This document shows, in pieces, positions 41,876 to 50,417 of a DNA stretch of 64,000 nucleotides. Origin of the DNA: SHZL01 sp963708905 (lineage in GTDB: Bacteria; Pseudomonadota; Gammaproteobacteria; Xanthomonadales; SZUA-36); NCBI GenBank assembly GCA_963708905.1, contig CAVPUV010000081.1, forward strand, positions 198,269-262,268, in the 5' to 3' direction. The notes below the pieces were generated by a model. The model saw nothing but the letters and a program-made list of their open reading frames with translations, was not told where the DNA came from and did no database searches. Within the stretch, counting starts at the first letter, position 1, and every line of letters begins with the position of its first letter. The position numbers and the translations under genes are program-made.

Positions 41876-44506
41876 ATGGCTGGCGGTGACATCACAGTTC
41901 CTTACAACAAGCACCTGAAACCGCTCGATGAGCTCCTCGCAAGTGTTCGGCGGCCGGGCGACTTTTTCGTGCGCGGTTTGATCGAGTGCCCACTGCCGCG
42001 ACTGGAAATCGACGGCATTGGCACGGTTTCATTTCCCGTCCCGCAACAGCAGGCAAAAGCGCTCGTCAATCTCTGCGAACGCGCGCCGTACGGCCGCGGG
42101 CGGGAGACCCTCGTCGATACACGTGTGCGCAAGGTCTGGCAACTCGCGCCATCGAAGCTGCACCTTGCGGGCAAGGCCTGGCCGCGCACGCTGAATCGAA
42201 TTCTCGCGACCGTGATCAAGGGGCTCGGCTGCGGGAGCGTGAAGGTGCGCGCCGAGCTCTACAAGCTGCTCGTCTACGATCGGGGTTCGTTCTTCAAGCC
42301 GCATCGCGACACTGAGAAGGTCGACGGCATGTTCGGCACGCTGTTGATCGTGCTGCCGTCGGCGCACGCGGGCGGCGACCTCGTCGTTCGCCATGCCGGC
42401 CGCGAGGCGACCATCGATCTGAGCGGCGCGGACATCTCCGAGCTTGCATTCGCGGCGTTCTACGCGGACTGCGAGCACGAGGTGCTGCCTGTCACCAGAG
42501 GTCATCGCGTGTGCCTCGTCTACAACCTGATGCTCGAACGAAAGCCGTCGAAGCGGAAACAGCAGGCACGGTTTTCGGCCCCCGACCATCGCGCCGAAGT
42601 CGCCGCCGCGGCCGAGCAGCTCGAGCAGGCGTTCCGAGGCGCGAAGGCGCCGGCCAAGCTGGTCTGGCTGTTGGAGCATCAATACAGCCCGGCCGGCCTC
42701 GTGTTCGCCGCGTTGAAGAACGCGGATGCGGCGCGCGCCGGGGTGCTTCGCGAAGCGGCGGCACGGACGGGCTGCGCGGTCCATCTTGGGATCGTGCACA
42801 TCGCCGAAACCGGGCCGGCCGAGTACTGGGGCGACGACTGGTCGTACGGGCGGTCTCGGCGGCGCGGTTGGTACCCCCTGGACTTCGACGAAAGCGACGG
42901 CGTTGAGGTCGCAAACGACGACTACGAAATCGTGGAAGTGTCCGACGGATGGTGCTACATCGACCACTGGGTGACCACCGAAGAGCGCGCTGCAGGTTTC
43001 GGCGAGGTCCCGATCGGCGAGGGCGAGGTACTGCCAGTCGGGGCACTGGACGATGAGGTCCCCGACGAGCAACGCATCATGGAAGCGACCGGCAACGAGG
43101 GTGCGAGCTTCGAGCGCGCCTATCATCGCGCCGCGCTGGTGATCTGGCCGCGCCATCGCTCGGTGGACGTGCTCCTGCAAGCGGGTGTCGCGGGCGCGCT
43201 CGCGTATCTCGACGGCCGGGTGTCGGCGTGGATCGATTCGGGCGCTCCGGAGGCCGACAGGCCGGCGCTCCGCGAGGAAGCGAGGCGCATCGTGGCAGCT
43301 TGGAACAAGGGCCGGGACGGAGCCCCCGGCATCTTCGACTGGCCAGCCGGTGATGAGCAGGTCGACGAGGAGATCGTCGATGACGAGTGGGAGGACGAGC
43401 CCGCAGTTGAATGGGAGGACGAATGGGAAGACGATGACGATGACGGCGAAGGCAACGTCTACTCGTTCGGCCTTGGTGCGCGGGGCCACCAGCAGGCCGA
43501 CCGCGGCCGGATGGTGGCGCTGCTCAGCACCCTCGGCGACGCACGGCTCCTCGAACGATTCGTCCGCGGCGTGTTGACAGAGCAGTTCGACGGCAGCGAA
43601 GCGCCGGCGCTCGCCGAGGCGGCCCGCCTGCTCGGACCGAGGCGCGCCGCGGCGCTACTCGAAGCGATCGTGCGCGAGCGCATGCGCGCCGCGCCTCAGG
43701 GCTGTGTGAAGCTGCTCGGGCACGTGATCGAGCAGCCCCGCGAGTCCGACGCCGAAGGCAAAGCCTGGTTTGCGACGGCCCGAAAGATCGGCGCTGCGTG
43801 TATCGATGCCGTGCAGGCCAACAAGGCAAACTCCAGCCGCGGCAAATCCCCGCCTACGCGCGCCACGAAGCGCGCGGCCGTCAATGCCGAAACGCTCGCC
43901 GATCTCTTCGAGTGCCTCACGATTCTGGAGAGCCCGCGACTTCGCGCCGCCGCCACGGCGGCGATCGCGGCCGACGGCACCACTTTCGACGCGCGTACGA
44001 CGGTCACGCCCGCGCTTCAAGAGCTACGTGAGCGCGGCGTCGCAGTGATGGGCGACAACGAGGGCGAGCGCCTGTGGTCATGCGCGGCCGAAGCGCTGCT
44101 CGCGCGCGCCGGGCAGCCGCCCGCGCCGCCGACTGACTGGCGCCAGACCGTTCGCATCAGCTGCAAATGCGAGGATTGCCGCGAGCTCCAGGCATTCGCT
44201 CGTGACCCCGACGAGCAAGACCACCGATTCCGCGTACGCAAGGACCGCCGCCGGCACCTGCACAGCCAGATCGACCGGCACGGGCTCGACATGACGCACG
44301 TGACGGAGCGCAAGGGCTCTCCGCAGACGCTCGTCTGCACCAAAACGCGCCGGAATTACGAACGCAAGTGCGCGGCCTATCGCGAGGACATTGCCGCGCT
44401 GGGCGTGCTGGCGGATCTGGTGGGGCGGCCGCCGAAGGCGCTGGCTGGCCAGGTCAAGCGGATTGCGGCCGCGCTGGAGCGTGCTGCCACCGCTAACGCC
44501 CGCTGA
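41876..44506 (+). CDS. Large 2OG-Fe(II) oxygenase-domain protein
   Basis: 876 residues. The N-terminal 220 residues form an oxygenase of the prolyl-4-hydroxylase type: SFFKPHRDTEKVDG gives the iron-binding His-x-Asp (~res 142-144), CEHEVLPVTRGHRVCLVYNL the distal His (~200) and the Arg that binds 2-oxoglutarate. The following 650 residues are mostly helical and of no family I recognise, with a very acidic linker (~res 510-550, DEWEDEPAVEWEDEWEDDDD) and a Cys/His-containing C-terminal region (CKCEDCRELQAF, ~res 760). Substrate unknown; could be a protein or nucleic acid. ATG 41876 is fixed by GGGAGG. Much higher GC than flanking DNA, and it is confined to an island segment, so horizontally acquired. 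Confidence 0.82.
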   Translation: MAGGDITVPYNKHLKPLDELLASVRRPGDFFVRGLIECPLPRLEIDGIGTVSFPVPQQQAKALVNLCERAPYGRGRETLVDTRVRKVWQLAPSKLHLAGKAWPRTLNRILATVIKGLGCGSVKVRAELYKLLVYDRGSFFKPHRDTEKVDGMFGTLLIVLPSAHAGGDLVVRHAGREATIDLSGADISELAFAAFYADCEHEVLPVTRGHRVCLVYNLMLERKPSKRKQQARFSAPDHRAEVAAAAEQLEQAFRGAKAPAKLVWLLEHQYSPAGLVFAALKNADAARAGVLREAAARTGCAVHLGIVHIAETGPAEYWGDDWSYGRSRRRGWYPLDFDESDGVEVANDDYEIVEVSDGWCYIDHWVTTEERAAGFGEVPIGEGEVLPVGALDDEVPDEQRIMEATGNEGASFERAYHRAALVIWPRHRSVDVLLQAGVAGALAYLDGRVSAWIDSGAPEADRPALREEARRIVAAWNKGRDGAPGIFDWPAGDEQVDEEIVDDEWEDEPAVEWEDEWEDDDDDGEGNVYSFGLGARGHQQADRGRMVALLSTLGDARLLERFVRGVLTEQFDGSEAPALAEAARLLGPRRAAALLEAIVRERMRAAPQGCVKLLGHVIEQPRESDAEGKAWFATARKIGAACIDAVQANKANSSRGKSPPTRATKRAAVNAETLADLFECLTILESPRLRAAATAAIAADGTTFDARTTVTPALQELRERGVAVMGDNEGERLWSCAAEALLARAGQPPAPPTDWRQTVRISCKCEDCRELQAFARDPDEQDHRFRVRKDRRRHLHSQIDRHGLDMTHVTERKGSPQTLVCTKTRRNYERKCAAYREDIAALGVLADLVGRPPKALAGQVKRIAAALERAATANAR

Positions 44507-44680
44507 CTGCCAGGAGGAAGCACGCGAGTCGCCGGTTGGGCGCTGTCGCATGCAGCCGTAGAACCTCTCGTATCTTTCTCGTCGACAACCTCGATGTTGG
44601 CATTCCGCTCTCCTCTGCGCGCAGCAAAAGGAGCTAAGGTAACGGGTTGTCCTGGGTCGCGCTGACCCGGCTTACAAACC
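44507..44680. other. Intergenic region after the oxygenase gene
   Basis: 174 bases with no gene, leading into the degenerate tandem repeats at 44681. Confidence 0.4.
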
Positions 44681-44795
44681 GACCGGGATCGCCTGTAATC
44701 GTTGACCGGGATGCCGTGGAATCAGTTGCCGGGATCGCGTGGAATCACTGACCGCGATCCCGTGGAATGGGCGACCGGCATGGCGCGGAATACAC
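44681..44795. repeat. Five degenerate 22-24 bp tandem repeats (GACCGGGATCG-TGGAATC)
   Basis: Units begin at about 44681, 44704, 44728, 44750 and 44773, each a variant of GACCGGGATCGCGTGGAATC. Arrays of this kind occur at the ends of IS21-family elements as transposase-binding sites, so this may be a remnant end. No transposase gene is present beside it. Confidence 0.5.
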
Positions 44796-44825
44796 GCCCA
44801 GCTTCACGGTGGGGCTTTTTATCGC

Positions 44826-46319
44826 CTAAGCCATGCTCGGCATACGCAAACGAATGCCTGCCTCGTCAGCATGGTTGGGTTCAACAAAGGCGTTGCAATC
44901 TTCAAGAATGCGGCGAGTTTCATCGAATTCGGCCCAAGCAATGGCCGTGGTCCACCTTTGGGCATAATCAAGCACGCGCAGCAGCGGCTCGGTTGCGGCA
45001 TTGTGCGACAACGCCTTGAGTGCCGCGAGATAGTTGTTGCGATAGACGGTGGGAATGACGATGCGTTCCTCATCGGCTGCGACAAGTTCCGCGTTCATCA
45101 TGATGCGGGCGACACGGCCATTGCCATCGGCAAAGGGGTGAACCTCGGAGACCAGGAACATCATGAACACGGCGCGCGCAAATGGCGAATCGAGATTGCG
45201 ATAGAAATCGAAGCCCTGCGCCAGCGTTCCTTCAACAAGGTCAGGTGCCACGAATACCGTAGCCCCCGCGCGGTTGCCTTCCTCCTTGAATTCTCCAGGT
45301 CGCTTGTCTGGGCGTGCGTCCATAATGGTGGCATGGCGCTGGCGGAGCAGTCTGAACAACGCTGGCACATCTTTTGGCGTGCGGGCGAGCCCTGTTCTGT
45401 CAGACACCACCTGCCAGGTGCCTAGCACATCGTGGGCGTCCTCCGGCCGTCCTTGGGGAATAACACCACGAAAAACAATGTCAGCAGCTTCCGAAACTTC
45501 AAACTCGGTTCCCTCGATGAAGTTGGAAAAATATGCCTCAAAGAATGCCAATGTAGCCCGCGCTGTTGGTTCGGTTGTCTGTGACAGTCGTACAGACGGC
45601 GGCCATGCACGCAAATCGGCGTGCAGCTTCTCGAACAGGCGCATGCGGTCAGGATCGAATGGCGTACCAGCATGACGCGCCTTGCCTGCTGGCGTTTCTA
45701 AAGTTTCGTCCCTTGTGCCGAGAAGCGCCCCGATCAGCTTGTCTAATTGTTGGAATTCGTCTTCAAGGCCAAGAGCGGGAGCGATTTCGCGCGCACGGTC
45801 ACGAATCTTGTTCAGGCTTTTGGGGCTTCCTCTCCGGAGTATCGTCTCAAGCCGCTCTTCGAGTTCATGTCGGCTCAGGGTTCGTGCCACGCTGCCCGCC
45901 CGCTTGCGGGACGGCACCATGTTTTCCAAAAATGCTCTAGCCGGCGAAGAAAGAAAAAGCTTGCCGACAAATGGCTGGTCGCCCTCCAAGGGCGGGGCAC
46001 CCTTGCGTGGGCGAATGGTGATACCAGGCAGCTCAATATCGCGCTTGCGGTCGGCAATGACGAAAATGGAGCCATCGGCTGCGGGTACATTTTCGAGCGC
46101 CGTGCGATCCGCAATGAGCGCACCGGTAACATAGCTTGCGACAAGCTGCCAAAGATGACGCCGCACAATTTGTTCAGGCGGATCGGTAAGATTTTTGGTA
46201 TAAAGCCTCGACCCGAGCTTGCGCAGCGTGCCTTGCTTTACGGCGCGCGAAACCGCCACTGATAGCTCAGTGTTTGAAACAAAGACTTCCGGTAGCGCAT
46301 CCAGCAAATTTTCGGTCAT
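44826..46319 (-). CDS. Fic-family protein with N-terminal winged-helix-like region
   Basis: 497 residues. VSRAVKQGTLRKLGSRLYTK (~res 17-36) and the flanking helices resemble the AbiEi/DUF6088-type winged helix found in antitoxins. The Fic core is SEVHPFADGNGRVARIMMN (~res 390-408): full HPFx(D/E)GNGRxxR, so catalytically competent. AYFSNFIEGTEFE (~res 263) has the S-x3-E-G inhibitory motif. This fusion suggests a self-contained nucleotidyl-transfer toxin with its own DNA-binding and autoinhibitory parts. ATG 46319, 8 bases after GAGGAGG, is preferred to 46340; a frame running to 46751 includes repeat DNA and is not coding. Within the second island segment, adjacent to the tandem repeats at its 3' side. 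Confidence 0.9.
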   Translation of the reverse strand: MTENLLDALPEVFVSNTELSVAVSRAVKQGTLRKLGSRLYTKNLTDPPEQIVRRHLWQLVASYVTGALIADRTALENVPAADGSIFVIADRKRDIELPGITIRPRKGAPPLEGDQPFVGKLFLSSPARAFLENMVPSRKRAGSVARTLSRHELEERLETILRRGSPKSLNKIRDRAREIAPALGLEDEFQQLDKLIGALLGTRDETLETPAGKARHAGTPFDPDRMRLFEKLHADLRAWPPSVRLSQTTEPTARATLAFFEAYFSNFIEGTEFEVSEAADIVFRGVIPQGRPEDAHDVLGTWQVVSDRTGLARTPKDVPALFRLLRQRHATIMDARPDKRPGEFKEEGNRAGATVFVAPDLVEGTLAQGFDFYRNLDSPFARAVFMMFLVSEVHPFADGNGRVARIMMNAELVAADEERIVIPTVYRNNYLAALKALSHNAATEPLLRVLDYAQRWTTAIAWAEFDETRRILEDCNAFVEPNHADEAGIRLRMPSMA

Positions 46320-46340
46320 TAACACGTCCTCCTCACCCAT

Positions 46341-46634
46341 ATTAGCAAAGAAACGGGGTTTAAGGAGGAAAAAATGCAAATTTTCGGGATTTAGTAGAAT
46401 TTTCCGAGAAGCCCGTGTTAATCCGCTGCTTGGAAAATCTTGCCGGTGATTTTCCCACTCTATCGTGGATGCATGAACCAGAGAAGTCAGGAAAGCCCAG
46501 TATTTCCAGGCATGGTCTGGCAGTGATGGCGAGGTGTTGTTGAAGATTGTTGGGACATATTGGGAAAGAGTGTCGCAAAACTGTCCCTTGAGCAATTTTC
46601 TACAAGCTGGAGTAGCTGTAGGGCCCTGATTTAA
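46341..46634. other. Region upstream of the winged-helix Fic gene
   Basis: AT-richer stretch that must contain the promoter of the leftward Fic gene. A reading frame continues through it from the gene but its sequence is unrelated to Fic proteins. Nothing else recognised. Ends in CCCTGATTTAA directly before the tRNA-derived repeat, matching CCCTGAATTGAT before the tRNA gene itself. Confidence 0.4.
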
Positions 46635-46955
46635 TGGTGGCCAGGGGCGGTCGCTCTCGGCCTTCCCTGGCCTTCGCGACACCGGTGCATCCCTGCACAA
46701 TGGTCGCTCTCGGCCATCCCTGGCCTTCGCGACACCGGTGCATCCCTGCACAATGGAATCGAACCACCGACACGCGGATTTTCAGTGCCTTAAAAATCAA
46801 TAAGTTACTGATTTGGTTGGATGAGGCGATCTGCGGAACAGTTGTGGAAAAGCAAGCTGAAACAACAGGTTGCGTTAGGTTGGCGCAGAGGGCGGAAATT
46901 CGGCGGTGTTCCGCAGGTGTACCGCGAATTTGGATGAGAAATTTTCATCAGCAGA
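46635..46955. repeat. tRNA-Phe-derived island-end repeat, copy 3
   Basis: Same build as 41022-41285: 16 bp identical to the tRNA 3' end (46635-46650), then two tandem 53-bp units (46651-46703, 46704-46756), then 32 bp of tRNA T-arm to anticodon loop (46755-46786) and about 165 bp shared with copy 2. Direct orientation. Marks the junction of two island segments. Confidence 0.8.
46651..46756. repeat. Tandem pair of 53-bp double-hairpin units
   Basis: Each unit reads TCGCTCTCGGCCNTCCCTGG, then CCTTCGCGACACCGGTGCAT, then CCCTGCACAATGG. It contains two short palindromes that are perfect in the copy at 41038-41090 (GGCCATCCATGGCC and GTGCATCCATGCAC). Single or decayed copies lie at 38613 and 41038. 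All known copies in the window sit at the same point inside tRNA-Phe fragments. Confidence 0.65.
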
Positions 46956-47104
46956 CACCGAGGATCCAGCCTTCGTGGAGCGCTTTGCGTGAATCCGGCC
47001 GGCTGAGCGGCGGTTTGAAGTAGTAGTCCAGCGTGCCGCGGCGGTCGTTTTCACTGAGCCAGGCGGCGACGCTGTAGGCGCCATGCTCGTCGGGCGAGCG
47101 GCCC
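46948..47104 (-). pseudogene. C-terminal fragment of an unidentified gene
   Basis: Open reverse-strand reading ending at 46948: EGRSPDEHGAYSVAAWLSEN, then DRRGTLDYYFKPPLS and EGWILGVC, stop. The sequence is protein-like with a natural-looking end, but I do not recognise the family with certainty (a DUF429-type nuclease tail is one possibility). No start is found; the 5' part is missing. Confidence 0.4.
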
Positions 47105-47211
47105 TCTTTCGGATAGTTTCGGGTCAGATTGACACAATTTTGGCACAGCAGAGTGCAACTAAGAAACTCCGTTCAGAGTTCCGTTTTCGGCCAGGCGCGG
47201 AAGCGGGAGTT

Positions 47212-48039
47212 TTAGCGGTACTCTGCGTCGAACAATGCCTGTATTTCTGCGGCGAATTGGCGCAAGCGGGGCAGTTCAATATTTGGTCTGGCCCGGGCGC
47301 CATCGGCGTAATCACGACTTAGGTTGGCCAGGCGACGAAACCCGGTCAGTTCCTGCGACAACAGTGGCCACTCCATTCCTGCCAGACGCTTGTAGGCGTC
47401 CGTTTCCCTGAAGAGCGTCAATCGTCGCTCGATGTCCGTAAAAGTGAAACCGTCCTTCCATTCCAGTACTTCTTCAAGACCGTCGGGGGGATAGTTCATA
47501 TCAACAAGCTGATTGACCAGGTTCGACATGGCACGCGTCGACTCCTCATCTTCGCGATAGTCCTGGTCGAGGTGTTGTGTGAGCGCGTCGTAATCGGAGA
47601 TGATCTGGACCAGGCGGTCGTTACGCATCCGGCGCAATCCTCCAGAAGTCTTCAACTGCTCCAAGGCAGCCCGGTTCCACGCGTACGACCGGTAGCCAAA
47701 GCTGGTAGTCAGAAAGAAAAGCTCTGCGTTGTCCATATCCTCAACGGTGCGTCCCCGCAGGTAATTCGCCAGTTCCTCAGCCTGACGGATGCTGGCCCGG
47801 ATTTGCATTTCGACGGGAACCAGCATTTCCATGTCGCGCTCAATCGCTGCGGAGAGGTTCAAGGCGTACTGCCGGATCTCCTTCTGCTCGATTCGCTCTT
47901 CGTTCCAGTTGTTGATCTGCAGGGCGATCAGTATGCCAATCACCACGAGTACGATCTCGCCCAGGGCGTAGCATAGAAATCGCATGGAATTTCCTTCCGA
48001 CAGGGCAGCCTGGCGGGCGCTGCGAAAGAATCTGAACAT
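47212..48039 (-). CDS. DUF6090-like single-pass membrane protein
   Basis: 275 residues. FRFFRSARQAALSEG and a membrane helix with EIVLVVIGILIALQINNWNE (~res 30-50) are the signature of the DUF6090 group. The rest is a helical extracytoplasmic domain with several paired charged helices (QLKTSGGLRRMRNDRLVQII). Function unknown; family members are more usual in Bacteroidota and some proteobacteria, so acquisition is likely. ATG 48039 preferred over TTG 48072. Confidence 0.82.
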   Translation of the reverse strand: MFRFFRSARQAALSEGNSMRFLCYALGEIVLVVIGILIALQINNWNEERIEQKEIRQYALNLSAAIERDMEMLVPVEMQIRASIRQAEELANYLRGRTVEDMDNAELFFLTTSFGYRSYAWNRAALEQLKTSGGLRRMRNDRLVQIISDYDALTQHLDQDYREDEESTRAMSNLVNQLVDMNYPPDGLEEVLEWKDGFTFTDIERRLTLFRETDAYKRLAGMEWPLLSQELTGFRRLANLSRDYADGARARPNIELPRLRQFAAEIQALFDAEYR

Positions 48040-48105
48040 GGCGGGAGTATAGGGGTGAAGGAGAGGTAGCAACTACTATTTTGTTCTGCTTCGGGTCGAA
48101 AGCAG

Positions 48106-48390
48106 CTATAGATCCCGGAAAGAGCAATCGCCGTTGATCAGAAAGACGACATCCTCCCGCGTGCCGTAATGGCCGTTGTGGAAGGCCCACTCCTCCGTGA
48201 CCTCGAAGACATTGCGCGAAGGATCCTCGTAATCGATCAGGATCAGGTCGCACTCGCGTCCCTCCTCGTGATCGAAGAACTTGCCCCGGCTGCGCAGGTG
48301 CTCCACGAAGTCGCGGTTACCATAGATGTCGGCGTGGAAGAGCCGGAACCGCCCAAGCAGGGCCCCCGGGCCATCGGCGTAGCGCGGGTT
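48106..48390 (-). pseudogene. HsdR (type I restriction subunit) N-terminal relic
   Basis: Reads FRLFHADIYGNRDFVEHLRS, then KFFDHEEGRECDLILIDYED, then VTEEWAFHNGHYGTREDVVF and LING, followed by an unrelated CSFRDL and stop. The VTEE...HNGHY...DVVFLING block is the N-terminal endonuclease region of type I R subunits, which should continue with the PVLVIECK catalytic strand. Both ends are missing. It overlaps nothing, but its upstream side lies only 16 bases from the Fic stop. A type I restriction locus once occupied this island. Confidence 0.65.
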
Positions 48391-48406
48391 GAGCTTCCGC
48401 GCCTTG

Positions 48407-49804
48407 TCAACGCCAGCTTTGTCGCCAGGCGTGGTATTCAGCCGGCCGCAGCCGGTAGCGCGCTATATTGCCTTCATGGAGGCTCATTATCTCGGTCTCC
48501 ACGACTTCGACAAATCGCGCCTGGTCCGCCGGTGGCACCTGCTCCGCGGCACGATCCCGCACCAAAGCGGTCGCAGCCTTCTTGTCCATTCCCGCACGAA
48601 CCACAGCGGCGACCAGCTCGGCGACCAGCGCCCGGTAACGCAGGCGGAACGGGTCCGGCTCACCCAAGGACTGGCGCACTGCCGAGTACCGCGCGCTCGA
48701 TCGCTCGTAGGCCCAGACGAACACGTCGCGCAACAGTTCCATGCGATTCAGCTCGTAGATACCCAGCACGCCGTCAATATAGGCACGCTCCGGAACGTCC
48801 ACGAAGGACAGGGGGCAGAGGTTGCCGCGGATAAGGGGGATATTGGCGGCGAGGCGCGATACGCGCTTGTTCACGTCCTCGAAACCCTGCAGGTAAGCGA
48901 GGTGCACGAGGGCGAAGAAGGCCTGCTCGAAGGGGTCCGTGATCGCGGCCGCGGTATCCAAAATTGTTTGGAAGCACTCGTCAATGAGCTGCGGCACTTC
49001 CAAGGGATGGTAGACCGTGCCGTCGATGCCCACCGGGATGCGCCGCAGCCGGCCGCCAGCCAGTGGGTCCGTGAGCAGGTTGTCCGCCAGCAGCGCGTGC
49101 AGATTCAGGATGGTGTAACGGTTGAAGCCGATCTCGTCCGCCTGATCGACCAGAAGCTCGATGGCCGCCTTGTGGTTCAGGATCATCTGCGCTTCCATCG
49201 CGTTCTTGCCTTCGGCGGCCTCGCCCAGCTCGAGCAGGCGCTCGGTTTCCAGCAGTGAGTACGTATTGCCTTCCAGGCGACTGGAGTTCCAGGAGAGGTC
49301 GATGAGCAGGCGGCTGTAAATCGTGCGGGCGTAGGTTCCCGCCGGGCGCTCGCCGTCCGGCGGGCAGCCCATTTCGAGCAGGCGCTGGCGCGTTTCCGCC
49401 GGCAGGTACCAGGTGACGTTGGGCCGGTAGTCATCCAGAAAGGCTCGCTGGTAGCCGACCGGGCGCCGGTCCTGGATTGGCGCGCGAATCGCATGCTTGA
49501 TTTCTTGCCCTTGCAGCGAAAGCGGTACATAAATCTCACCACGCGCTGTCAGTTGGTCACTCTCCTCGTGAGCCTTCACTTCACCCGTGATGACGGTGGG
49601 CATGCGATAGTGACGGCCCTTGCCCCGCCCTTCAGCAACCAGCCGCTTCTGTTCGACCAGCAGGGCGAGGCGGCGCTGCAGCATCCGCGGCGGCAGCTCG
49701 TACGGCAGTCCCTCGCGGATGGCGCTGACCTGCACGCCCTCTGGATGGGCCGCCACGACTGCGAGGATGGCGTCGAACTCTTGTTTCGGGATCCGCTTCG
49801 GCAT
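48407..49804 (-). CDS. Fic-family protein with degenerate active site
   Basis: 465 residues. N-terminal winged-helix-like part (FDAILAVVAAHPEGVQVSAI; MLQRRLALLVEQKRL) is followed by the Fic fold from ~150. SWNSSRLEGNTYSLL (~res 167-181) keeps an S-x3-E-G inhibitory-type motif. The catalytic loop reads LAYLQGFEDVNKRVSRL (~res 298-314): the motif position of the catalytic His is Leu/Gln-Gly and HPFxxGNGRxxR becomes GFEDVNKRVSR, retaining Phe, Asn and two Arg. This is a recurring Fic subgroup; AMP transfer by the usual mechanism is doubtful. It may bind nucleotide or act as a regulator. Often found next to type I restriction genes, as the adjacent hsdR relic suggests here. Confidence 0.88.
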   Translation of the reverse strand: MPKRIPKQEFDAILAVVAAHPEGVQVSAIREGLPYELPPRMLQRRLALLVEQKRLVAEGRGKGRHYRMPTVITGEVKAHEESDQLTARGEIYVPLSLQGQEIKHAIRAPIQDRRPVGYQRAFLDDYRPNVTWYLPAETRQRLLEMGCPPDGERPAGTYARTIYSRLLIDLSWNSSRLEGNTYSLLETERLLELGEAAEGKNAMEAQMILNHKAAIELLVDQADEIGFNRYTILNLHALLADNLLTDPLAGGRLRRIPVGIDGTVYHPLEVPQLIDECFQTILDTAAAITDPFEQAFFALVHLAYLQGFEDVNKRVSRLAANIPLIRGNLCPLSFVDVPERAYIDGVLGIYELNRMELLRDVFVWAYERSSARYSAVRQSLGEPDPFRLRYRALVAELVAAVVRAGMDKKAATALVRDRAAEQVPPADQARFVEVVETEIMSLHEGNIARYRLRPAEYHAWRQSWR

Positions 49805-49986
49805 GTGGCGGATTATATGTCGCTAAAAGCATTTATACGACATATAAAGCGCATTATTTGACGCAAACCACCTTTTGTGTCGCATAAATCGCTTTTTCCG
49901 TCGCGAAGGCGCCCGTCATGATGCTCCTTTCGTCGCCTCGTGCGTCTCGAACAGGAACACCGCCAGCGTCGAGGCCGCCCCGACCG

Positions 49987-50049
49987 CCAGCCGCGCTTGC
50001 GGATTACTGCTTTCCAGGTTGCTGACGGCGTCTTGTGAATGGTCGCCAC
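49987..50049 (-). pseudogene. Site-specific tyrosine integrase, N-terminal stub
   Basis: From GTG 50049: MATIHKTPSATWKAVIRKRG, the start of the arm-binding domain of tyrosine integrases (usual: MATI.K..SGTWKA.IRKRGWPT), then it diverges after W. Everything else, including the catalytic domain, is missing; 49914-49985 carries an unrelated short C-terminal-looking reading (LAVFLFETHEATKGAS). Its position 66 bases from the tRNA-Phe 3' end, reading away from it, is the classical place for an island integrase. Confidence 0.65.
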
Positions 50050-50114
50050 GGTCGCTTTCGGAGCACAGGTGGTCTGAAAGTGTACCGAGTGACCGGAATG
50101 CACCCTGAATTGAT

Positions 50115-50190
<76 letters not shown>

Positions 50191-50349
50191 TTGATACAGT
50201 GAGGCGGCGTATTAGACCTTTTGGTGACGGTGAAGTCAACCGAGAGCGCTGTTTTCCTGCGGGTATTTCGCGCTTCCTTCCACTCCAGGCTTTCTGCTTG
50301 CGGGTCATGCTTTCGTACCCGTCAGGCTTCATATTTGGCGATGAACGGA

Positions 50350-50378
50350 TTGAAAACTACTATATGATACTATATTAT
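50350..50378 (+). promoter_or_regulatory. Promoter and operator of the Xre-RES pair
   Basis: -35 TTGAAA (50350-50355), 17-base spacer, -10 TATTAT (50373-50378). Two ACTATAT direct repeats (50359-50365, 50369-50375) lie inside the promoter, a likely binding site for the Xre antitoxin acting as autorepressor. Confidence 0.65.
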
Positions 50379-50417
50379 ACAAAAGGTTATATATAATATT
50401 TTCATTGGAGGCATCAG

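Noticed and set aside
42029..43489. 486-codon reverse-strand reading frame
   Set aside because: Antisense shadow of the 2OG oxygenase gene, caused by its high GC content.
46320..46751. Upstream extension of the winged-helix Fic gene
   Set aside because: Would translate the 53-bp tandem repeats and the tRNA fragment; ATG 46319 has an excellent ribosome site.
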